This document shows positions 51,033-58,829 of a stretch of 64,000 nt of DNA, piece by piece. Within the stretch, counting starts at the first letter, position 1; every line of letters begins with the position of its first letter. The notes under the pieces are model-generated. The model did no database searches, was not told the DNA's origin, and saw only the letters and a program-made list of their open reading frames with translations. Position numbers and translations under genes: made by a program. The stretch is from Chitinophaga hostae (GTDB lineage: Bacteria > Bacteroidota > Bacteroidia > Chitinophagales > Chitinophagaceae): NCBI RefSeq assembly GCF_018224885.1, contig NZ_JAGTXB010000002.1, positions 124,001 to 188,000 of the forward strand, read 5' to 3'.

Positions 51033-53989
51033 TACGATTTTTTATCTTCAAAATAGCCAATCTTCCGCATCTTATTGATTTCCAGTGTGATCACGTCATG
51101 CTCCTTTACCACCTTCCCCTGTAATGCATAAAAACCGTGTTTCTGAAAAGGGTATTGCCGCAAACTATCCGGAAAGTGCACGGTATCAACAAATGTACCT
51201 TCCCGGTCCAGGAAAGTACCAAAACACATTGGCTCGCCTTTGCTGCTGCGCAGATATTTTGTGGTAACCAGGTACCCCAGGGTAGTTACCGGCCGTCCCA
51301 CATAATTTTCGAACTCACGGGCAGGCATATACGTACTTTGGTTATGTTGCAATACGCTAAAAGGTGATTGCAGCGGAAAGCCCAGCAGGTCAATTTCATC
51401 AAACGCATCTTCATGCGCGTGATAGGCAAGTGTGGGCAATTCACAATCTACAGGAGCGCGCCCAAACAGCGGGAGACTGTGCGTATTACTGCTTTCTTTA
51501 CTTTTTACCAGCAGGCTGCTTTTCCACAACAACTCTTTTTTGGTGTAACCGGTAAAGTTGAAACAGCCAATACGGATCAATATTTCCAGTTGTTCCGGTC
51601 CGGGTGAGATACGGTTGGTAAAATCCTCCAGGTGCCGGAACGGGCCGTAGTCCTTTCGTTCGGCCAATATTCTTTCTGCCAGCAGTTGCTCCAGCCCTTC
51701 TACATGGATGAGTCCCACATATACATCCTTTCCCCTGATATTGGTAACATAGTCACTGTTATTGATACAGGGTGGATGCAGCGTTACCCCCGTTTTTTGT
51801 AACTCCCGGAAATATAGTTCCCGGTTATAGAATCCTCCGAAATTGTTGATGACCGCCACCATAAATTCAGCCGGAAAATATGTTTTCAGGTACAGGCTCT
51901 GATAGCTCTCTACCGCAAAACTGGCAGAATGGGCTTTGGAAAAAGAGAAGTTCGCAAAGCTGGCTATTTGTCGCCACACCTCCCTGGATACCTGTTCTGA
52001 ATGACCGCGGGCAACACAGTTCTGAAGAAATTTGCTCTCTATGTTCTCAAAATCATTGGAGTCCCTGTATTTCCCACCCATGGCCCGGCGCAGCGTATCT
52101 GCATCCGCCAGTTCAAGCCCTGCAAACCGGTGTGCTACCTTGATTACATCCTCCTGGTACACCATGATACCAAAAGTTTCTTTCAACAGTTCTTCGATGA
52201 TGGGATGCAGGTATACCACCTTATCCGGTGCACGATATCGTTGTACATATTCTTTCATCATCCCCGACTGCGCTACTCCGGGGCGTATAATAGAACTGGC
52301 GGCCACCAGCGCGAGGTAATTGTCGCAGCGCAGTTTTAGCAGCAGCTGCCGCATAGCGGGTGATTCTATATAAAAACATCCGATGGTATTAACCGTTGCC
52401 AGGTTATTTTTTACACGGGTATCGATCTGAAATGCTTTTACATTATGGATGTCAATATCCGTATGCCGGTTTTCTTTGATGATGTCAATGGCATCGCGTA
52501 TATGCCCAAGTCCGCGCTGGCTGAGAATATCAAACTTATGAAGCCCGATGCGCTCTGCCTGCCACATGTCCAGTTGTGCCGTCAGAAAGCCTTTGGGAGG
52601 TAAATAGGTTGTGCAGTAATGATGGATCGGCGTTTCGCTGATCAGGATCCCTCCCGCATGAATGCTCAGATGGTTGGGGAAAGCCGGCTTCCTGTCCATC
52701 AGCTGGCAGTAGTGTGCTATCTTCCGGTGAATGCCGTCGTCTTCAAGTTGTATATTAAAACCGTTCTCCAGTATTTTGTCAATTTCTTTTTTGGGTAAGC
52801 CATACACTTTCCCCAACTCGCGTATAATTGCATTTGTCTGGAAAGTGGTAACAGTACCCAGCAGCGCGGTATGCGCTGCACCATATTTATCAAAAACATA
52901 TTGAATGATCTGGTCACGGTCGCGCCATGAAAAATCAATATCAAAGTCCGGTGGGGAAGACCGGCTGGGATTAAGAAACCGCTCGAAATACAGATCAAGT
53001 TCTATCGGATCTACGTCCGTAATCTTTGTACAATAAGCAATAATTGAATTGGCGCCGCTGCCACGGCCTACATAGAAAAATCCCCGTTCCTGCGCGTACC
53101 GGATAATATCCCAGGTGATCAAAAAATATGCTTCGAAATCCATCTGGGCTATGATAGCCAGTTCTTTTTCAATACGGCAAAGCGCTTCTGCATGATCATC
53201 GCCGTAACGGTAATACATCCCTTCCAGGGCGAGTTCCCGCAGCTTCATACGATCCCCTTCCAGGCTGCCGGTGAAGGTTTTTTTGTTGCGGGGAATATTA
53301 GGTGTTACATCCATTTCCACCCGGCAGGCGGCCATTATTTCCAGCGTGTTTTGTACGATATGCGGATACTCCGAAAAATGATCTACCATTTTTGCGGGAG
53401 ATACAAATTGTTCTGCGGGGTGTCCTGTCATCTCTGGCGTGAGCTGTGAAATGAGAATGTTTTGATCGATGGCCCGCAGGAGCCGATGCAGTTCATAATG
53501 TTCTTCGTCCTGGAAGGTAACCGGTTGCAGTATCACAAGTTTATCGCGGATCGATAACGTATCTGTTCTGAACAATTTATTGCGCTCCCAGGGTTTTATG
53601 CCAATCAGTTCATGAGGCGCCAATAATGCAGGAGAGCGGCTTCCCCATGCATAAATAACAAAGGTATGAGGGATAACAGGAGCCTGGTCGGGAAAAGGGA
53701 TTTCCCGTTGCAAATGGTCGGACAAAAATTTGTTGATTTCCAGCCAGCCGGTTTGGTTGCGTGCCAGCAACAGGTATTTAAAATCATTCCCATTCCTGCA
53801 TTCCAGTCCCAGCATGGGTTTGATATAATGTTTGTTGCAAAGCGCTACAAATTCCCATGCGTCGGAAGTCATGTTGATATTCGTGAGCGCCAGTGAAACG
53901 ATCCCAAGTTCACGCGCCTTTGTTATCAGCATTTCCGCATGCATGGTGCCATAGCGCAGGCTGAAAAATGTTTTGCAGTTGAGATACAT
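51032..53989 (-). CDS. DNA polymerase III alpha-like, error-prone (DnaE2-type) polymerase
   Basis: 985 aa, about 150-180 shorter than a replicative DnaE. The catalytic acids are in SSPPDFDIDFSWRDRD (about 335-350) and HKFDILSQRGLGHI. The N-terminal PHP domain begins MYLNCKTFFSLRYGTMHAEML; the usual HxH metal ligands (HVHSEYS-like) are absent, so proofreading by PHP is unlikely. A C-terminal OB fold is present (TTKYLRSSKGEPMCFGTFLDREGTFVDTVHF). It lies 128 bp downstream of a Y-family polymerase gene on the same strand, an arrangement typical of damage-inducible mutagenesis cassettes. No imuA is visible. Confidence 0.85.
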   Translation of the reverse strand: MYLNCKTFFSLRYGTMHAEMLITKARELGIVSLALTNINMTSDAWEFVALCNKHYIKPMLGLECRNGNDFKYLLLARNQTGWLEINKFLSDHLQREIPFPDQAPVIPHTFVIYAWGSRSPALLAPHELIGIKPWERNKLFRTDTLSIRDKLVILQPVTFQDEEHYELHRLLRAIDQNILISQLTPEMTGHPAEQFVSPAKMVDHFSEYPHIVQNTLEIMAACRVEMDVTPNIPRNKKTFTGSLEGDRMKLRELALEGMYYRYGDDHAEALCRIEKELAIIAQMDFEAYFLITWDIIRYAQERGFFYVGRGSGANSIIAYCTKITDVDPIELDLYFERFLNPSRSSPPDFDIDFSWRDRDQIIQYVFDKYGAAHTALLGTVTTFQTNAIIRELGKVYGLPKKEIDKILENGFNIQLEDDGIHRKIAHYCQLMDRKPAFPNHLSIHAGGILISETPIHHYCTTYLPPKGFLTAQLDMWQAERIGLHKFDILSQRGLGHIRDAIDIIKENRHTDIDIHNVKAFQIDTRVKNNLATVNTIGCFYIESPAMRQLLLKLRCDNYLALVAASSIIRPGVAQSGMMKEYVQRYRAPDKVVYLHPIIEELLKETFGIMVYQEDVIKVAHRFAGLELADADTLRRAMGGKYRDSNDFENIESKFLQNCVARGHSEQVSREVWRQIASFANFSFSKAHSASFAVESYQSLYLKTYFPAEFMVAVINNFGGFYNRELYFRELQKTGVTLHPPCINNSDYVTNIRGKDVYVGLIHVEGLEQLLAERILAERKDYGPFRHLEDFTNRISPGPEQLEILIRIGCFNFTGYTKKELLWKSSLLVKSKESSNTHSLPLFGRAPVDCELPTLAYHAHEDAFDEIDLLGFPLQSPFSVLQHNQSTYMPAREFENYVGRPVTTLGYLVTTKYLRSSKGEPMCFGTFLDREGTFVDTVHFPDSLRQYPFQKHGFYALQGKVVKEHDVITLEINKMRKIGYFEDKKS

Positions 53990-54117
53990 ATTTTAAACTG
54001 GTGTTGGGTTGAATGCTGATCATTTTCAGCAGGTGTTTAAACCTGATTTCTTGGGGAAATGCTGTACCCCGATATCCCCGCGGGCCGTACATCCTTCGGC
54101 CTGTTTCACCGCCAATT

Positions 54118-55335
54118 CTACTTCACTTTAAAATACGGCATGATATCTTTTTTATGGGTTTGCCCGTCTCTTTTACCGGGTGGGACTACATTGGTGCCTT
54201 TCATCAGGTACTCCCAGCCAAAGCGGTTTTTGATCTGGTCTATCGCCTGGTAGAGGGCAATCATTTCCTGTTTGTCGTCGAATAAACTGATCTGGTAATT
54301 CCCCTGTACCAGGTGGCTGAAACGTACGCCTATGAGGCGCACCAGCAGCCGGCGGTCATACAGTTTTTTAAATAAATCCTTTGCATGTTCCAGCAGCACA
54401 TGGTCGGAGCAGCAGTAGGGTATCGACATTTGTTTGGTAACAGTTTCAAAATCCGAATAGCGTAATTTGAGTGTAATACAGCCGGTCAGTTTGTTTTGTT
54501 GCCGCAACTCAAATGCAATTTTTTCTGTCATCCGTACCAGTTCTGCATGCAGGAATTCCATATCAATAGTATCTGCAGGAAAGGTACTTTCCGTAGAAAT
54601 AGATTTTTGTTCATAAAAAGGCACTACCGGGGAGTCGTCGATTCCGTTGGCTTTTTTCCAGAGCGCTATCCCGTTTTTCCCCATCCATGCTTCAAGCAGG
54701 GAGATGGGCACTTCACTCAGTGTTTTCACGGTTTCTACGCCACGGCGCCTCAGCTGGGCGCCGGTTTCACGACCTACCATCGGAATCTTTTCCACCGCCA
54801 GCGGTGCCAGAAAACTTTTTTCTTCGCCAAACAGTATTTCCAGTTGGCCGTTTGGTTTTGCCTCATCAGTAGCTACTTTAGACACCAGTTTATTGGATGC
54901 CAGTCCAAAGGAGATGGGTAGTCCCGATTCTTTCATAATGGCTTTCCGCAGCTCTGTTGTCCATTTCAGGGAGCCAAAGAATTTATCCATGCCGGAAAGG
55001 TCGAGGTAAAATTCATCGATAGATGACTTCTCATACAACGGCGCTTTGCCGGCAATGATCTCTGTAATCTCCCTGGATTTTGTGCTGTACAGTTCCATGT
55101 CGCCGCTGCGCACAATTGCATGCGGACAAAGCCGTAGCGCTGTTTTCATGGGCATGGCGGAATGAATACCATAACGCCTGGCTTCATAGCTGCACGCCGC
55201 CACCACTGCACGGTCGCTGCTGCCTCCTACAAGCAGTGGCTGACCGTTTAACCGGCTATCCCGCTGGCATTCGACTGATACAAAAAAGCAGTCAAGGTCG
55301 AAATGCGCAATGGTACGCTGTTGTAAAGTAATCAT
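54118..55335 (-). CDS. dinB: Y-family DNA polymerase IV
   Basis: A 405-aa translesion polymerase. Catalytic motifs are HFDLDCFFVSVE (Asp near residue 13) and KSSIDEFYLDLSG (about 103-115). Also seen are the fingers AACSYEARRYGIHSAMPMKTALRLCP, the helix-hairpin-helix PMVGRETGAQLRRRGVETVKTL, the little finger, and a beta-clamp motif QISLFDD near residue 358. The intact catalytic residues separate it from ImuB. With dnaE downstream it forms a two-polymerase bypass unit. Tandem palindromes 142-178 bp above the start match the LexA-like repressor's own operator. Confidence 0.92.
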   Translation of the reverse strand: MITLQQRTIAHFDLDCFFVSVECQRDSRLNGQPLLVGGSSDRAVVAACSYEARRYGIHSAMPMKTALRLCPHAIVRSGDMELYSTKSREITEIIAGKAPLYEKSSIDEFYLDLSGMDKFFGSLKWTTELRKAIMKESGLPISFGLASNKLVSKVATDEAKPNGQLEILFGEEKSFLAPLAVEKIPMVGRETGAQLRRRGVETVKTLSEVPISLLEAWMGKNGIALWKKANGIDDSPVVPFYEQKSISTESTFPADTIDMEFLHAELVRMTEKIAFELRQQNKLTGCITLKLRYSDFETVTKQMSIPYCCSDHVLLEHAKDLFKKLYDRRLLVRLIGVRFSHLVQGNYQISLFDDKQEMIALYQAIDQIKNRFGWEYLMKGTNVVPPGKRDGQTHKKDIMPYFKVK

Positions 55336-55476
55336 AATGACAACGGTTTGTGGATAAATAAAGGACGGAACAGCAAGACCGTATAAAAGCGATACACGGA
55401 TGGCGGACCGGGCAAAGGGAGGATAGTATAGCAGCAGGCCTGCCAGCCGGAATCACTTTTATCTGTGACTGCTAAA

Positions 55477-55513
55477 TTACTAATTATTTTAGTAATACTA
55501 ATAAAATTAGCAA
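55477..55513 (-). promoter_or_regulatory. Tandem palindromic operators upstream of dinB-dnaE
   Basis: Site 1: TTACTAA-TTATT-TTAGTAA (55477-55495), perfect arms. Site 2: ATACTAA-TAAAA-TTAGCAA (55495-55513), one arm mismatch. On the minus strand site 2 reads TTGCTAATTTTATTAGTAT, 16 of 19 identical to the palindrome over the repressor gene promoter, and includes TAATTTTA in the same register as that -7 box. The rest of 55336-55652 shows no gene. Confidence 0.7.
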
Positions 55514-55652
55514 AATATTATTAAGATTTCTCTAAGGCCCAATTTTCGTAACTTTAACAGTACTTGAGCGTTATCCGATATGTACGAGCTAAGAGAATGA
55601 AAATGAAGGACAAAGGAGTCTGTGAATGGTTTTACCTTTAAACTTATCTCCA

Positions 55653-56324
55653 ATGAAACAACCGGATTTTACCAAAGAGTTGCTTATCCTCGGCTTGTTA
55701 CTGGTGCCCATGGTGTACCTGGCTATTATCTGGAATGCTTTACCGGTAACGATCCCCACCGGCAAAAACGCAGCTGGAATGCAGGAAATTGGTTCCAGAA
55801 GCGATTTTTTGCTGTTGATGATCTTCCTGTTTTTTACCAACGCACTGATTTATTTCCTGTTCAGATATATTCCCGCTGCGGGAGAAAAGCAGATCACACC
55901 TTCTGCCATCGAAGTAGAACACAAAGAATACTATCGTATTCGTTTTATGATACATTCCTACCAGGCCATTTTTACCTGCATCATTATTTTCCTGGTGAGC
56001 CAGGGACAACCGTTTATAATGGAGCGCTGGGCATTTATCGGGGTAGGGTTGCTGATAACGGGGATTGGCTTTTACCTGCGAAAACTTAAGCCCAATAATT
56101 ATGTGGGGGTAAGAACGCCCTGGACATTGCAAAGTGCGGAAGTATGGACGCAAACACACCTGATGGCGAGCAATCTGTGGGTAAGTGCAGGAATTGTGAT
56201 TATTGTGGCGGGATTTTTCCTCTCGCTGATCACAGGGGTGTTCATTATATTTTTTGTTGCCATTGTACTGGCAGCGCTGCCCTATATCTATTCGTTCCGG
56301 TTGTACAACAAGGATAAGGGATAG
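55653..56324 (+). CDS. SdpI/DUF1648 family membrane protein
   Basis: 223 aa with about six TM segments. The N-terminal DUF1648-like part has LLVPMVYLAIIWNALPVTIPTGKN, and the C-terminal SdpI signature is KLKPNNYVGVRTPWTLQSAEVWTQTHLMASNLWVSAGIVI (about 146-185). Bacillus SdpI gives immunity to a peptide toxin; most relatives have no known role. Start uncertain: the ATG at 55653 fits the family (MKQPDFTKELLIL), but an in-frame ATG at 55626 has AAGGAG 8 nt upstream, unusual in this phylum. Confidence 0.82.
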   Translation: MKQPDFTKELLILGLLLVPMVYLAIIWNALPVTIPTGKNAAGMQEIGSRSDFLLLMIFLFFTNALIYFLFRYIPAAGEKQITPSAIEVEHKEYYRIRFMIHSYQAIFTCIIIFLVSQGQPFIMERWAFIGVGLLITGIGFYLRKLKPNNYVGVRTPWTLQSAEVWTQTHLMASNLWVSAGIVIIVAGFFLSLITGVFIIFFVAIVLAALPYIYSFRLYNKDKG

Positions 56325-56360
56325 GTACGTATATCATGTTTTATTTAGTGGTCAATCGAT

Positions 56361-56413
56361 AAAAAGAGCAAGAAAAAAGCCTCCCGACCAGGAGGCTTTT
56401 TCTTGCTCTTTTT
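56361..56413. terminator. Long bidirectional terminator
   Basis: Arms 56361-56384 and 56391-56413 are complementary over 23 bp (GAGCAAGAAAAAAGCCTCC core, one A bulge) with a 6-nt loop and A/T runs outside. It separates the SdpI gene and the convergent 4-TM protein gene. Confidence 0.9.
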
Positions 56414-56416
56414 ATC

Positions 56417-56490
56417 ATTTAGTCATTAGCATTTAGCTTTCAAACCTAAAACCTAAAACCTAAAAGCTGGCAGCTAAAAGCTAACAGCTG
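56417..56490. repeat. TTAGCnn-type heptamer run at a stop codon
   Basis: Period-7 words: CATTTAG, TCATTAG, CATTTAG, CTTTCAA, ACCTAAA three times, AGCTGGC, AGCTAAA, AGCTAAC, AGCTGGT. Orientation flips in the middle, making a degenerate palindrome. It ends 4 bp from the stop of the convergent gene. Confidence 0.85.
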
Positions 56491-56493
56491 GTG

Positions 56494-56940
56494 TTAGAAC
56501 CACCCTTTGCCCAGCGCCTCCCGGAAAGGCCAGGGGATCAGGGCCAATATCACTACCAGGGCAAGACCAAAAAAGATCAGGCCCAGTTTATGTTTTTGAG
56601 CGTCAGAGGCGGCTTTCTTTATTTTGGATTTACCGATGTGTACAAGAGCTATGGCAATAACGGCCATCACCTCGTGTTCTACGGTAAAGAACCTCAATGC
56701 GGGGCTTTTCATGGCAGCGCCCATATCAGCTAAGCCGGCTTTGGCCAGCGGACTTACAAAGAAAAGGAGGACTAGTCCGACCAATAGTTGCAGATCACAC
56801 AGGATCATGAAAAAGAGACCTGCCTTGCTATCAGCTGCAGTAAATGGTGTTTTGCCGGTAACGCCTTTCAGTGAACGGATAACCGCCCAAATCCCAGCCA
56901 GTACTATAGCCCATCTTAAAAACGAGTGTAGATGTAACAT
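56494..56940 (-). CDS. Small four-helix membrane protein
   Basis: 148 aa from the Met at 56940 (MLHLHSFLRWAIVLAGIWAVIRSL). Four TM segments: about 7-24, 40-62 (GLFFMILCDLQLLVGLVLLFFV), 85-102 (FTVEHEVMAVIAIALVHIG) and 117-137 (GLIFFGLALVVILALIPW). Paired His residues near membrane faces (LHSF, EHEV, HIGK) hint at a cytochrome b561-like metal or haem site, but no family is certain. The 8 extra residues in the frame from 56964 lack support. Function unknown. Confidence 0.65.
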   Translation of the reverse strand: MLHLHSFLRWAIVLAGIWAVIRSLKGVTGKTPFTAADSKAGLFFMILCDLQLLVGLVLLFFVSPLAKAGLADMGAAMKSPALRFFTVEHEVMAVIAIALVHIGKSKIKKAASDAQKHKLGLIFFGLALVVILALIPWPFREALGKGWF

Positions 56941-56989
56941 ATCGAGTTGGATTTTACCGGGCAAAAATAAGTGAAGCGCCCCGAATATA

Positions 56990-57029
56990 TTTGGTAATTC
57001 TTAAAAATATTTGCTAATTTTGTTAGCAA
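56990..57029 (+). promoter_or_regulatory. Promoter and autorepression operator of the LexA-like gene
   Basis: TTTG (56990-56993), 21 bp, TAATTTTG (57015-57022): a full consensus promoter. The perfect palindrome TTGCTAA-TTTTG-TTAGCAA (57011-57029) covers the -7 box, so a bound repressor would block it. A weaker TACTAA-ATTAT-TTAG follows at 57032-57046. The same motif lies upstream of dinB. Confidence 0.75.
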
Positions 57030-57049
57030 GGTACTAAATTATTTAGGTT

Positions 57050-57802
57050 ATGTCCGTAGTATGTCAGAATTTGAAATATCTGCGTAAGCAAAAAGCCTGG
57101 ACGCAGCAGGAGTTTGCCGATAAGCTCGGTATTAAGCGTTCCCTGCTGGGTGCATATGAGGAAGAACGTGCAGAACCCCGTACAGAAATCCTGGAACAGG
57201 TAAGCGATATGTTCCGGGTATCCATCGATGATCTGCTCCGTCGTGATCTTGGCTCCCAGAAAGACAGCTTCCTGGAAAAGCGCCGTCAGCTCAAGCTGGG
57301 CAATGCCCGGCAAGCGATACATTTTGTGCCGGTAAAAGCGGCCGCCGGTTATCTTGCCGGTTATAATGATGAAGAATTTATCGAAGAGCTGAATACATTT
57401 ACCTTGCCCATGCTGGGCGCAGGCGACTACCGGGCCTTCGAAATCGCGGGTGATTCCATGTTGCCGGTAACCTCAGGCTCTGTGATCGTTTGCCACAAGG
57501 TAGACGGATGGGACGAAATTAAAAACAATGAAACCTATGTGGTGATTACTTCCCGGGAAGGCATCGTTTTTAAAAGGATATTGAAAAATAACCGTTCCAA
57601 ATCAAAGATCACCCTGGTATCCGATAACCCGCAGTTTGAACCATATGGGGTGGAAATGGAAGAAGTGCTGGAATTATGGCAGTCTGATGCCGTGATCAGC
57701 AAAGCAGGGCAACAGAGCCGTATGAGCGTCAACCACCTAGCTGATATGGTGAGCCACCTGCAGGACCAGGTGAGCCTGCTGAAAAAGAAACTGAAAGACT
57801 GA
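57050..57802 (+). CDS. LexA-like repressor (HTH_3 plus S24 peptidase)
   Basis: 250 aa. N-terminal Xre-type HTH (NLKYLRKQKAWTQQEFADKLGIKRSLLGAYEEERAEPRTEIL, about 7-48), linker with a candidate self-cleavage Ala99-Gly100 in VKAAAGYLAG, then the S24 domain with Ser136 in EIAGDSMLPVTSGS and Lys175 in GIVFKRILKN. The spacing of these residues is close to LexA (Ala-Ser about 36, Ser-Lys 39). A coiled tail (MVSHLQDQVSLLKKKLKD) may aid oligomerisation. It uses a cI-like HTH, not the winged helix of classical LexA. Shared operators point to control of itself and dinB-dnaE. Confidence 0.88.
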   Translation: MSVVCQNLKYLRKQKAWTQQEFADKLGIKRSLLGAYEEERAEPRTEILEQVSDMFRVSIDDLLRRDLGSQKDSFLEKRRQLKLGNARQAIHFVPVKAAAGYLAGYNDEEFIEELNTFTLPMLGAGDYRAFEIAGDSMLPVTSGSVIVCHKVDGWDEIKNNETYVVITSREGIVFKRILKNNRSKSKITLVSDNPQFEPYGVEMEEVLELWQSDAVISKAGQQSRMSVNHLADMVSHLQDQVSLLKKKLKD

Positions 57803-57817
57803 TAAAAGATAAAGCGT

Positions 57818-57966
57818 CAGGGAAGTGAAGGAAGACAAACGGGGATGTCCCCGTTCGTATCTCCCTTCACTTCCCTGTCTCGTTTGTCAGACCATCATAT
57901 AGGAACGACAAACGGAGATGCCCCGTTCGTTTCGTCCTTCACCTGTCCCGTTTGTTAGACCACCAT
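57818..57966. repeat. Tandem hairpin duplication after the repressor gene
   Basis: CAGGGAAGTGAAGG (57818-57831) pairs perfectly with 57864-57877, enclosing ACGGGGA/TCCCCGT. A second related unit starting GACAAACGG at 57907 repeats the first (57834) with a 73-bp period, each ending GTTTGT(C/T)AGACCA(T/C)CAT. The first copy probably acts as terminator. The rest of the gap to 58147 shows nothing else. Confidence 0.75.
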
Positions 57967-58147
57967 ACCTGTGTCGGCGACTGTTTGTTTGCCGATAGTT
58001 CATTTACCGGAAACTGCCATGGGTCTTACCTTTTTGTGCCGGCCATTTTACAGGATCTGCCCAGGCGAACACTACCCGAACATATCTCAAATTCATGATT
58101 CTTTCTTAATTTCGGGGTATCTCAGAACACGTTAAATCAACCATGGT

Positions 58148-58474
58148 ATGAGGTTTCATGTTTCTTTTGCCGAGTCTTTAGGACAATTACAGAAAAGCGA
58201 TGATGATTTCGCGGTATTGTTTGAGCACGGTTCCATGAGGGGTATTATTTTTGGCCCCGATGAGATAGATGGGCAGGAACCTCATATCCAGGACGAAATT
58301 TACCTGGTGATGAGAGGGAGCGGGGAATTTGAGCTGGAAGGAAAGGTGGTGACGGTAGGGGTCGGTGATTTCCTGTTTGTGCCCGCCGGCAGCGTGCATC
58401 AGTTCCGGAATTTTACAGCTGATCTGCTGTTATGGGTGATATTTTATGGACCGGAAGGAGGGGAGATAGAATAA
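58148..58474 (+). CDS. Small cupin-domain protein
   Basis: A 108-aa single cupin barrel. Motif 1 is degenerate (HIQDEIYLVMRGSGEFELEGK, about 49-69) and motif 2 is GDFLFVPAGSVHQFRNF (about 78-94). Metal ligands that remain are His49, Glu53 and His90. Soluble, cytoplasmic. Function not known; candidates include sugar or small-molecule isomerases and dioxygenases. It lies upstream of rpsU, but a separate promoter makes cotranscription unnecessary. Confidence 0.82.
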   Translation: MRFHVSFAESLGQLQKSDDDFAVLFEHGSMRGIIFGPDEIDGQEPHIQDEIYLVMRGSGEFELEGKVVTVGVGDFLFVPAGSVHQFRNFTADLLLWVIFYGPEGGEIE

Positions 58475-58486
58475 TTCTGATCGTCT

Positions 58487-58518
58487 TTTGTTTTTTTATA
58501 AATCTTGTATTATCTTTG
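58487..58518 (+). promoter_or_regulatory. rpsU promoter
   Basis: TTTG (58487-58490), 20 bp, TATCTTTG (58511-58518). A full match to the Bacteroidota consensus. The start would be near 58525, leaving a leader of about 20 nt that contains the Shine-Dalgarno. Confidence 0.75.
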
Positions 58519-58532
58519 CGTTCCTAAAAATA

Positions 58533-58537
58533 AGAGG
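58533..58537 (+). promoter_or_regulatory. Shine-Dalgarno of rpsU
   Basis: AGAGG ends 8 nt before the ATG. Most genes in this window have no SD. In Bacteroidota bS21 helps hide the anti-SD of 16S rRNA, and a retained SD on rpsU is thought to let ribosomes lacking bS21 translate its own mRNA. Confidence 0.65.
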
Positions 58538-58545
58538 CAAAAATT

Positions 58546-58743
58546 ATGTTGATCATTGATTCTAAAGATTGCGAAAACATAGACAAGGCGCTTAAAAAAT
58601 ATAAAAAGAAGTTTGAGAAAGCTCGCATTTTACTGCAGCTGAGAACGCGCCAGTCTTTTACTAAACCATCTGTTAAACGTCGTAACCAGGTGTTAAAAGC
58701 CGTTTACAAGCAACAGTTGGCTACCGGTAAATTTGAAGATTAA
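58546..58743 (+). CDS. rpsU: Ribosomal protein bS21
   Basis: A 65-aa basic 30S protein (LIIDSKDCENIDKALKKYKKKFEKARILLQLRTRQSFTKPSVKRRNQVLKAVYKQQLATGKFED). The Bacteroidota-type bS21 has this RQSFTKPSVKRR segment and sits near the 3' end of 16S rRNA. Preceded by a consensus promoter and a clear AGAGG Shine-Dalgarno. xerC follows with its own promoter; this rpsU-xerC order is common in the phylum. Confidence 0.95.
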   Translation: MLIIDSKDCENIDKALKKYKKKFEKARILLQLRTRQSFTKPSVKRRNQVLKAVYKQQLATGKFED

Positions 58744-58780
58744 TATTGCATTAGCAATAAGCTGATTGCAACTCAAAATA

Positions 58781-58812
58781 TTTGATGATTGTAAGGTTAT
58801 TTTATAACTTTA
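58781..58812 (+). promoter_or_regulatory. xerC promoter
   Basis: TTTG (58781-58784), 20 bp, TAACTTTA (58805-58812, last base off consensus). The predicted start near 58819 lies downstream of the first ATG of the frame (58782), which argues for the GTG start at 58830. Confidence 0.55.
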
Positions 58813-58829
58813 CAATCATCAATCTTTTT

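Noticed and set aside
54013-54285. Plus-strand ORF across the dinB-dnaE junction
   Set aside because: Mostly antisense to the dinB 3' end, with no motif and no start context.
54118-55335. ImuB (inactive Y-family member of a mutasome)
   Set aside because: The catalytic SSIDEFYLD and DLDCFFVSVE motifs are complete, so it is an active Pol IV-type enzyme.
57050-57802. Classical LexA
   Set aside because: The HTH is of the Xre/cI type at the N-terminus rather than the LexA winged helix, although the S24 domain is alike.
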